Below, piece by piece: positions 52,599 through 59,766 of a DNA stretch of 64,000 bases. A program made the translations under genes and the position numbers. The notes beneath the pieces are model-generated. The model ran no database searches, had not been told where the DNA came from, and saw only the letters and a program-made list of their open reading frames with translations. The first letter of the stretch is position 1; each line of letters starts with the position of its first letter. Source of the stretch: Alphaproteobacteria bacterium. Lineage in GTDB: Bacteria; Pseudomonadota; Alphaproteobacteria; Reyranellales; Reyranellaceae. Where the stretch lies: the NCBI GenBank assembly GCA_017308235.1, contig JAFKFL010000025.1, positions 1 to 64,000 on the forward strand, written 5' to 3'.

Positions 52599-54344
52599 AT
52601 GAGACCCAATCATCCGCTGAGCCGCATCGCAAACCAGCTCATGTGGGATCGCCTGATCTCGGTCGTCGAGGAGCAGGCGCAGACCCTGGTGCGCACGGCC
52701 TTCGGCACGCCGACGCGAGAAGCGGGCGATTTGTCGGCCGGCGTCTACGACACGCAAGGCCGCATGCTGGCTCAGGCCGTCACCGGTACACCGGGCCACG
52801 TCAACTCCATGGCCAAGAGTGTGGACCATGTGCTGGCCAAGATCCCGCTCGCTGAGATGGCCGAGGGCGATGTCTTTGTCCTCAACGATCCCTGGCAGGG
52901 CACCGGCCATCTGAACGACATCGTGATCGTCACGCCCACCTTCCGCCGCGGCAAGGCGGTCGGGCTGTTTGCCGACACGCTGCACGTGGTCGATATCGGC
53001 GGCCGCGGCGTCATGGGGGCGGCCAACCAAGTCTACGAGGAAGGGCTCTATATCCCGATCACCAAGATCGTCGACAAGGGCGAGGTCAATCACTGGCTGA
53101 TGGATCTCATCGCCGCCAACGTGCGCGAGCCCGTCCAGGTGATCGGTGACATCTATTCCCTGATCGCCAGCAACGAGATCGGTGGCCGCCGCCTGGTCGG
53201 GATGATGGACGAGTTCGAGCTCGAGCATCTCGACGATCTCGCGCGGCACATCCTCGACCATTCGCGCGCGGCCAGCCTCGCCGCCATTGGCAAGCTCAAA
53301 CCCGGAACGTATCGCAACGAGATGACGGTCGATGGCTTCAACGGCAAGCCGATGACGTTCAAGGCGGCGCTTACGGTGGGGCCCGAGGGCATCGATGTCG
53401 ACTATGCCGGTTCACCCGGCGTCGTCGCGCAGGGACTGAACGTGCCGCTTTGCTATACCGAGGCCTACACTTCCTTCGGTGTGAAATGCATCATCGCGCC
53501 ACGGGTCCCGAACAATGCCGCGTCGCTTGCCACCATCCGGATCACGGCGCCGGAAGGGTGCATCCTGAATGCCAAGCATCCGGCGCCGGTCGCGGCGCGC
53601 AGCACGATCGGCCATCTGCTTCCCGACGTCGTGTTCGGCTGCCTGATCCAGGCGCTGCCTGACGGCGTTCCGGCCGAGGGGACCTCGGGCCTCTGGAACC
53701 TTCGCCTGATGGGCGGGCCCGGCCGCGTCGATGGAGATCCTGCGATGCTCGCTTCAGCGACGCCTTTCAACATCACGTCGTTCCATTCGGGCGGCACCGG
53801 CGCACGGCCACGCGAAGATGGTCTCAGCGCCACCGCCTTTCCATCGGGCGTGCGCAATGTGCCGGTCGAGGTGACGGAGACGCTGGCACCGGTCGTGATC
53901 TGGAAGAAGGAGTTCTGGGAGGATTCGGGCGGCGCGGGCGAATTCCGCGGCGGGCTCGGCCAGGTGATGGAGATCAGCAGCGCCGAGACCATGCCGTTCG
54001 GCATCTCGGCGACTTTCGAGCGTGTGGTCTATCCGCCGCGCGGTCGCTTGGGCGGCAAGGCGGGAGCCGCCGGGAAGGTCGAGCTGATCTCGTCGGGCAA
54101 GAACCTGCCGCCGAAGGCCCATTCGAGCGTTCCCGCAGGCGAGCGGCTGCGCATCTCCATGCCCGGTGGTGGCGGTTACGGCGATCCGATGAAGCGTCCG
54201 GCGGAAAAGGTGGCCGCCGACGTCAGGCGAGGTCTGGTTTCTGCAGTCAAGGCGCGTGAACTCTACGGCGTCGCATTGACGGCAGATTTCAAGGTCGATG
54301 AACCGGCGACGGCAAAGCTTCGAATGAAGGTCGCCGCGGAGTAA
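52599..54344 (+). CDS. hyuB: Hydantoinase B / 5-oxoprolinase-type subunit (second copy)
   Basis: 581 residues. N-terminal block HPLSRIANQLMWDRLISVVE, then VRTAFGTPTREAGDLSAGVY, FVLNDPWQGTGHLNDIVIVT, PGVVAQGLNVPLCYTEAYTS, and the end MPGGGGYGDPMKRPAEKVAA. It is clearly a HyuB but no HyuA follows; the partner could be the 18071-20101 protein or one outside the window. It lies at the 3' end of the ABC transporter operon, suggesting the imported compound is an amide, hydantoin or oxoproline-containing peptide. Confidence 0.93.
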   Translation: MRPNHPLSRIANQLMWDRLISVVEEQAQTLVRTAFGTPTREAGDLSAGVYDTQGRMLAQAVTGTPGHVNSMAKSVDHVLAKIPLAEMAEGDVFVLNDPWQGTGHLNDIVIVTPTFRRGKAVGLFADTLHVVDIGGRGVMGAANQVYEEGLYIPITKIVDKGEVNHWLMDLIAANVREPVQVIGDIYSLIASNEIGGRRLVGMMDEFELEHLDDLARHILDHSRAASLAAIGKLKPGTYRNEMTVDGFNGKPMTFKAALTVGPEGIDVDYAGSPGVVAQGLNVPLCYTEAYTSFGVKCIIAPRVPNNAASLATIRITAPEGCILNAKHPAPVAARSTIGHLLPDVVFGCLIQALPDGVPAEGTSGLWNLRLMGGPGRVDGDPAMLASATPFNITSFHSGGTGARPREDGLSATAFPSGVRNVPVEVTETLAPVVIWKKEFWEDSGGAGEFRGGLGQVMEISSAETMPFGISATFERVVYPPRGRLGGKAGAAGKVELISSGKNLPPKAHSSVPAGERLRISMPGGGGYGDPMKRPAEKVAADVRRGLVSAVKARELYGVALTADFKVDEPATAKLRMKVAAE

Positions 54345-54354
54345 GCTCCCGGCC

Positions 54355-54933
54355 ATGAGATCGACCCTCTCGATCATGGCTCTCTCGATCACGGTCCTTT
54401 TGTCGTTCGTCCTGCCGGCGGCGGCGCAGGATCGCGCCAAAACCTGCCAAGGACCGTTGCCGAAAGGCTGGGAAGGCCAAGTCTACGCGGTGGACGGCAA
54501 TACGCTGACCGGCGTCGGCCTCAAGTCAGCGATCCGGCTGTGGGGCATTCGCACGCCAAGGCTGCGTGGCGCGGACGACGTGGAGACGGTGCCTGGCATG
54601 GTGACGCGGGCGGCGCTCGAGGATCTGCTGGCGGCCGGCGAGCATCGCGTCTCGTGCAAGGTCGCGGCGTGGGACGATCAATGCCGGCTCGTGGCGCAAT
54701 GCACCATCAGCGCCGAGATGCCGCGTGGCACACCGGCCGCAGCGCACGATATCGCATTGCGCTTGCTCGAAGACGGCTTCGCCTATGGCTTCGAACTCGG
54801 CTCAAGCTTGTCGTGGGACAGCGAGGCAAGTGCACGCTATGCGCACATCGAGGCGCTCGCGCGTCAGGCGCGCAAAGGTCTGTGGACGTTGTGGTTAGGT
54901 GAGGCAGAACAGACGACACTACCGACGAAGTAA
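54355..54933 (+). CDS. Exported thermonuclease-like (SNase fold) protein
   Basis: 192 residues; signal peptide ending ...VLPAAAQ at about residue 25. Blocks GQVYAVDGNTLTGVGLKSAI, RLWGIRTPRLRG, and the end YAHIEALARQARKGLWTLW are those of staphylococcal nuclease-like domains. The usual catalytic Arg-Asp-Glu-Arg set is only partly visible (RLWGIRTP has one Arg; R-x-A-x-x-GLW second), so activity is uncertain. Follows hyuB by 10 bases, same strand. Confidence 0.85.
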   Translation: MRSTLSIMALSITVLLSFVLPAAAQDRAKTCQGPLPKGWEGQVYAVDGNTLTGVGLKSAIRLWGIRTPRLRGADDVETVPGMVTRAALEDLLAAGEHRVSCKVAAWDDQCRLVAQCTISAEMPRGTPAAAHDIALRLLEDGFAYGFELGSSLSWDSEASARYAHIEALARQARKGLWTLWLGEAEQTTLPTK

Positions 54934-54955
54934 TCGCCTCAGCGCCGACGCTCGT

Positions 54956-54973
54956 TGTTACATCTGTGTAACA
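54956..54973. promoter_or_regulatory. 7-bp inverted repeat upstream of the 2OG oxygenase gene
   Basis: TGTTACA and TGTAACA flank TCTG, 23 bases after the nuclease gene. The AT-rich palindrome suggests a regulator site; too short to be a terminator and no T-run follows. Confidence 0.35.
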
Positions 54974-55139
54974 TGCCACGCGAGTCCGGTGGACCGATAT
55001 GCAATTTTCGACTCTTGCGCGCTGAAGCTGCGAACACGACTTCGCATTCACAAGCTCGTTACGGCTTGTGGTGATGAGACATGGCTGACTTGACCGTCGG
55101 TCGCGCGTTTTGAGTTGGGTTCGCGAGTAAAGTGTAAAC

Positions 55140-55808
55140 ATGAGTATGAGTACAAGTCCGCGCGCGAATGCGGCGCCAGAGATCGTTCCGCTCTTCGCTA
55201 CGCCCCTTGTGATTTTCGATGTGCCGGACGCGCCCGCACTCAACAAGGAATTACGGGGCGTGATCGCCGAACGGGAAAAGAGTCAATCCAGCAAACAGAA
55301 ATCGAACATAGGCGGCTGGCAGTCGAGCTGGGACATGGATCGTTGGGGCGGACCGCCGGCCATCAAGCTTCTGGCTTATGCTCGCAACGTCGCCAATCGG
55401 ACCACGACGGATCCTGAAGGCAAGTCAGGCAATGGGCCGTATCCAGGTCACTTCGCCGTCACCTGGTTGGGCAACATGTGGGCCAACATCAACCGCAGTG
55501 GCCATGGCAACGAGTTTCACTCCCATCCCGGCGCCTTCTGGTCCGGTGTCTATTACGTCGACGATGGTGGCATCGATGCCGACCCGTCGCTGGGCGGCGA
55601 GCTCGAGTTCATGGATCCGCGCGGTCCGCTGCCGCTGATGAACGCGCCTCATTTGCGCATGTCGGGCAGTCTCACGGCCGGTACGACCGAGAAGGTCCGG
55701 CCAAAGGCCGGTCGGATGGTGGTCTTTCCGGCCTGGCTGATGCATCAGGTCCGACCCTACTACGGGATGGCCGAGCGTATCTCCATCGCCTTCAATCTCG
55801 CAGTGTGA
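55140..55808 (+). CDS. 2OG-Fe(II) oxygenase-type protein (TIGR02466-like)
   Basis: 222 residues. Blocks: EIVPLFATPLVIFDVPDAPA, WLGNMWANINRSGHGNEFHS, HPGAFWSGVYYVDDGG and the last RISIAFNLAV. The putative iron ligands H-x-D/N and the distal H and R are in FHSHPGAFWSGVYYV and MHQVRPYYGMAERISIAF. The family is annotated as a putative 2OG-Fe(II) oxygenase of unknown substrate. The preceding 200 bases are AT-richer than the surroundings and hold an inverted repeat, so it may have its own promoter. Confidence 0.87.
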   Translation: MSMSTSPRANAAPEIVPLFATPLVIFDVPDAPALNKELRGVIAEREKSQSSKQKSNIGGWQSSWDMDRWGGPPAIKLLAYARNVANRTTTDPEGKSGNGPYPGHFAVTWLGNMWANINRSGHGNEFHSHPGAFWSGVYYVDDGGIDADPSLGGELEFMDPRGPLPLMNAPHLRMSGSLTAGTTEKVRPKAGRMVVFPAWLMHQVRPYYGMAERISIAFNLAV

Positions 55809-55911
55809 GCGCAGCGCGCGGCGATCGCCGCTGCGTCGTTACCGCTCCCAACCCGATCCGGGATAAGGTTGGGGTCGGGAGTGGAATACCAAGAATGACC
55901 AAACCGACGCC

Positions 55912-57126
55912 GTGACAGAGTTCAGAGGCGTTGCGCCTCCATTTCGGAAGGCGCGTGCCAACGCCGCGGATTTCTGGCGCCTCTGGTATGTGGGCCTCGT
56001 CGTTTTCACCGTGCGCTGGCTGGAAACGGTCGCCGTCGGCGTCGTCGTCTACCAACTTACGGGCTCCGCCTTCCTGGTCGCCATGATGACCATGCTGCGC
56101 CTCCTGCCCATGGGGTTGTTCGGCGGTTTCATCGGCGAGCTCGCGGAGCGGCTCGACCGCAGGCTCGCATTGATCGGCGTTATCGCGATGATGGCGGCGA
56201 CATCGGCCCTGCTGGCTGCCGTTGCCTGGATGGGCCGGCTCGAGGTCTGGCACCTCGCGCTCGCGAGCTTCGTCAATGGTTTCGGCTGGGCGACCGACAA
56301 TCCGCTGCGGCGCGTGATGATCGGTGACATCGTCGGCCGCGAACGCATGAGCTGGGCGATGTCGCTCGATGTCGGCGCCAGCAATGCCAGCCGCATGATC
56401 GGCCCGATCGTGGGCGGCGTGCTCTTGGCCGGAATCGGGATCGAAGGCGCCTTCCTGCTGAGCGTCGTCCTTTATGCCACCGCGATCGGGGCAAGCCTTA
56501 CGGTGCGCGCGCATAGCCCCTCGACGATCGGTGCCGGGCGGGTGCTCGCCCGCACGTTGGAGGGCTTCGCCGTGGTGCTGGCCGACAAGCGGCTCACCGC
56601 GACCATGGTGGTGACCATAATCTACAACCTCTTCGCCTGGCCCTTCACCAGCATGATCCCGGTGATCGGCCGCGACCAGCTCGCGCTGGGACCGGAAGGC
56701 GTTGGCATCCTCGCGGGCCTCGACGGCGTCGGCGCGTTCGTGGGCGCGCTGCTGCTCGCATTCCTGCTGACGCCACGCTGGTATGCGCACGCCTATGTGG
56801 GCGGCCTCGCCTGCTACACCGCGGCGCTGATCGTGTTCGCACTGGCCTCCGATCCGATCGTGGCGGGTGTGGCGCTGTTGGTCACCGGCCTCGGCGGCGC
56901 GGGCTATGCCACGCTTCAGGCGACCATCGTCTATCTCGCCGCGCCGCTCGAGATGCGCTCGCGCGTTCTCGGCGTGCTCTCGGTCTGCATCGGCACCGGC
57001 CCGATCGGGTTCGTCTGGCTGGGGTGGCTCGCGGACCGGATCGGCGCACCTGATGCAACCGCGATCACCGGCGCGCTCGGCCTGCTTGCCGTCGCGGTTA
57101 CATTTCCGCTGTGGCGACGGATCTGA
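55912..57126 (+). CDS. MFS exporter (DHA3-like)
   Basis: GTG start at 55912; 404 residues, about twelve helices. LYWRLWYVGLVVFT-like start FWRLWYVGLVVFTVRWLETV, loop motif GELAERLDRRLALIGVIAMM, VGASNASRMIGPIVGGVLLA. The organisation is that of the drug/siderophore exporter group. No ribosome site precedes GTG; a 6-codon ORF (ATG at 55895) overlaps it. Ends directly beside the convergent gene at 57127. Confidence 0.9.
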   Translation: MTEFRGVAPPFRKARANAADFWRLWYVGLVVFTVRWLETVAVGVVVYQLTGSAFLVAMMTMLRLLPMGLFGGFIGELAERLDRRLALIGVIAMMAATSALLAAVAWMGRLEVWHLALASFVNGFGWATDNPLRRVMIGDIVGRERMSWAMSLDVGASNASRMIGPIVGGVLLAGIGIEGAFLLSVVLYATAIGASLTVRAHSPSTIGAGRVLARTLEGFAVVLADKRLTATMVVTIIYNLFAWPFTSMIPVIGRDQLALGPEGVGILAGLDGVGAFVGALLLAFLLTPRWYAHAYVGGLACYTAALIVFALASDPIVAGVALLVTGLGGAGYATLQATIVYLAAPLEMRSRVLGVLSVCIGTGPIGFVWLGWLADRIGAPDATAITGALGLLAVAVTFPLWRRI

Positions 57127-57567
57127 TCAGACGTCGGACAGCAGGGGCGGCGGGCGACCATCCGAACCGTCGCCGCCTGAGTTGAGGCCGGCGTAGCCGG
57201 CGACCATGGCGCAGGCGAGCAACACGAGCACCACATGCCGGAGCTGCAAGCGGCGCGCCGTCGGCGTCGCCGGGATCTCCCGATCCAGGGGAAGCCAACT
57301 GTGCCACATCCAGATGGCGACCGGCACGGCGACGAAGGCAAGGAGGATACCGCCGGCGACGCTCCAGGCGTCGAGCCCATAGACGTTGTTGAACCACATC
57401 CATGTGATCAACTGGACGCAGAGGCCGAGGACGATCGGCAGGATCAGGCGCAGCAGCCAGGTCCAGGCCCGTTCATCGCGTGCCATCCCGGGGGGAGCGG
57501 CCAAATATCTGTCGCCAGCAAGGGGACGGGCTTTCGCAGCCGTCTCTTGGCTTGAAAAATCGGTCAT
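57127..57567 (-). CDS. Small membrane protein of unknown function
   Basis: Start at 57567 (MTDFSSQETAAKARPLAGDR), 146 residues. Three hydrophobic segments: LLRLILPIVLGLCVQLITWM, VAGGILLAFVAVPVAIWMWH and HVVLVLLACAMVAGYAGL. The C-terminus is Gly/Asp/Pro-rich. I do not recognise the family; a transporter accessory or unknown DUF is possible. Its stop is adjacent to the MFS stop. Confidence 0.65.
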   Translation of the reverse strand: MTDFSSQETAAKARPLAGDRYLAAPPGMARDERAWTWLLRLILPIVLGLCVQLITWMWFNNVYGLDAWSVAGGILLAFVAVPVAIWMWHSWLPLDREIPATPTARRLQLRHVVLVLLACAMVAGYAGLNSGGDGSDGRPPPLLSDV

Positions 57568-57813
57568 CGCGCGACCCACACTCTAAAATCGGAGCGCTCT
57601 GCACCCACAGAGGCGCCCCTTAATCTCTTGAAAATCAGCAGTCACACGCTATGCGACCTCGATGGGTAAAAGCTGTGACATTCGTGGGAAATCTGCGGCG
57701 GGTGCCACTTTGACACACAGGCGGCGGACGTCGACGCGGCGCGCTCTTCCTGCAGGGACGTGGCATATTCGGATGATCCGACGACAAACAGTCGGAGGGG
57801 GAGGATCAGAACA

Positions 57814-58221
57814 ATGAAGGCATCATCCGTTAGTTTTCAGGCAGCAGTCGTCTTCGTCATCGTCGGCATGGTCTGGGGGTTGATCATGGCGATCTCGGGC
57901 GACCATTCGGCCATGCCCGCGCATGCTCATCTCAATCTGCTGGGCTGGGTGTCGCTCTTTCTGTTCGGCATTTATTACCGACTGCATCCTTTGCTGGACC
58001 GCCACAGATCTGCAATGACGCAGGTCGGGCTTTGGATTGTCGGCACCGTCGTCCAGGCCGTCGGTGTGGGTCTCGTTCATACCGGCCATGAGAGCGGCGA
58101 GCCTTTCGCCGCGGTTGGGTCGCTCATGGTGCTGGCCAGCATGCTGCTGTTCGCCTGGCTGGTGTTCCGGAACGAGCGGGCCGGCCTGCCATCGCACTCT
58201 GCGACGGCACCGGCGGAGTAA
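57814..58221 (+). CDS. Small four-helix membrane protein with HAH motif (cbb3 subunit I-like fragment)
   Basis: Start at 57814 after GGGGGAGGATCAGAACA, 135 residues with about four helices. PAHAHLNLLGWVSLFLFGIY (His37, His39) recalls the first haem-ligand region of FixN/CcoN-type oxidases and NO reductases. From memory, similar small proteins are annotated as cytochrome c oxidase-like in Rhizobiales. It is too short to be an oxidase. Might bind haem or another metal; function unknown. Confidence 0.75.
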   Translation: MKASSVSFQAAVVFVIVGMVWGLIMAISGDHSAMPAHAHLNLLGWVSLFLFGIYYRLHPLLDRHRSAMTQVGLWIVGTVVQAVGVGLVHTGHESGEPFAAVGSLMVLASMLLFAWLVFRNERAGLPSHSATAPAE

Positions 58222-58411
58222 TCCGAGGGCAGATATCGCGCAGAGCAAAACGGCGGCCAACAGCAGGCTCTTGCTGTCGGCCGACGCGTTGCCCTACGCT
58301 GGGACAACGAAATGCGCGGGCTGCACGGCACAGCCAGCCGCCAAAACCGGTCCCCCGCCGGAAGAAATCAGCCGCACTGCGGCACGAGGGACAGGAAAGG
58401 ACCAAGGGATA

Positions 58412-59281
58412 ATGACGGAAGTTCAATACGTGGCGCCAGGAACGCTCGATGAGGCGGTGCGTGTCTTCGCATCGGCCTCGGGGGCGGCCCGGATCCTGGC
58501 CGGAGGCACCGATCTACTGGTGCAGATGCGTTCGGGCGCAGTTCGCCCGGGCCTGATCGTCGATATCAAGAAGATCGCCGAGATGACGGCCATCGAGCAA
58601 GGAGCCGACGGCAGCTTCCGGATCGGCGCCGCGGTGTCGGGGGCGGCGCTGCGCGAGCACGCAAAATTGAAGGCGATATGGCCTGGCGTGGTTGAGGCCG
58701 CGAATCTGATCGGCTCGACCCAGATCCAGGGTCGCGCCTCGGCGGGCGGCAATCTCTGCAATGCCTCGCCGGCCGGCGACAGCGTGCCGGCGATGGTGGC
58801 GGCTGCCGCCACGGTCACCGTGCAGGGGCCTAACGGCCGCCGGCAGTTGGCGGTCGAGAAGGTTCCGGCGGGACCGGGTCGCACGACCCTCGCCAAGGGC
58901 GAGATCGTCGTGAGCTTCACCTTGCCGCCCCGGCCCAAAGGCTCGGGCGACGCCTATTTGCGCATGATCCCGCGCACCGAGATGGATATCGCCGTGGTCG
59001 GCTGCGGCGTCAGCCTGACGCTGGACAAAGGCACCTGCACTGCGGCCCGTGTCGGGCTGGGGGCGGTGGCGCCGACCGTCCTGCTGGTCGAGGACGCCGC
59101 CAAGGCCCTGATCGGCTCGAAGCTCGATGCCGCGGCGCTCGACAAGGCCGCCAACGCCTGTCGCGCGGCCTGCCGGCCGATCGACGACAAACGCGGCACC
59201 ATCGCCTACCGCACCCAAATCGCGGGCGTGCTCCTGAAGCGCGCCGCCACCATCGCCGCCGAGCGCGCCGGGAGAAGCTGA
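58412..59281 (+). CDS. Molybdenum hydroxylase FAD subunit (CoxM-like)
   Basis: 289 residues. FAD-binding: RILAGGTDLLVQMRSGAVRP, GASVSGAALREH region, AGGNLCNASPAGDSVPAMVA. It carries FAD for a xanthine dehydrogenase-type complex. First gene of the three-gene operon; FAD subunit first, then FeS, then Mo, with coupled starts. Confidence 0.93.
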   Translation: MTEVQYVAPGTLDEAVRVFASASGAARILAGGTDLLVQMRSGAVRPGLIVDIKKIAEMTAIEQGADGSFRIGAAVSGAALREHAKLKAIWPGVVEAANLIGSTQIQGRASAGGNLCNASPAGDSVPAMVAAAATVTVQGPNGRRQLAVEKVPAGPGRTTLAKGEIVVSFTLPPRPKGSGDAYLRMIPRTEMDIAVVGCGVSLTLDKGTCTAARVGLGAVAPTVLLVEDAAKALIGSKLDAAALDKAANACRAACRPIDDKRGTIAYRTQIAGVLLKRAATIAAERAGRS

Positions 59282-59283
59282 CC

Positions 59284-59766
59284 ATGGCCAAACTGCATGT
59301 TTCAACGACCATCAACGGCGAGCCGCACGAGTTCCTGTGCGATGCCGAGCAGAGTCTGCTCGACGTGCTGCGCGGGCCGCTCGGCCTCACCGGCAGCAAG
59401 GAAGGCTGCGCGTCGGGCGACTGCGGCGCGTGCAGCGTCACGGTCGACGGCCGGCTCGTTTGTTCCTGCCTGGTGCTGGCGCCCGAAGCCGAGGGCAAGA
59501 GCATCAACACGATCGAAGGCATGGCCACGAGTGACCAGCTGCATCCGTTGCAGCAGAAGTTCCTCGAGATGGCGGCCCTGCAATGCGGCATCTGCACGCC
59601 AGGCGTGCTGATGGCAGCCAAGTCGCTGCTCGACAGGAATCCCGACCCGACCGAGCATGAGGTCCGCTTCTGGCTGGCCGGCAATCTCTGCCGTTGTACG
59701 GGCTACGACAAGATCGTGCGCGCGGTGATGGAAACGGCCAAGGACATGAGGGAGGCAGTACGATGA
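59284..59766 (+). CDS. Molybdenum hydroxylase 2Fe-2S subunit (CoxS-like)
   Basis: 160 residues starting two bases after the FAD subunit stop. First cluster GCASGDCGACSV with a later C-x-C; second cluster CGICTPGVLM and CRCTGYDKIVRAV. Transfers electrons between the Mo and FAD subunits. Stop overlaps the next start by 4 bases. Confidence 0.95.
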   Translation: MAKLHVSTTINGEPHEFLCDAEQSLLDVLRGPLGLTGSKEGCASGDCGACSVTVDGRLVCSCLVLAPEAEGKSINTIEGMATSDQLHPLQQKFLEMAALQCGICTPGVLMAAKSLLDRNPDPTEHEVRFWLAGNLCRCTGYDKIVRAVMETAKDMREAVR

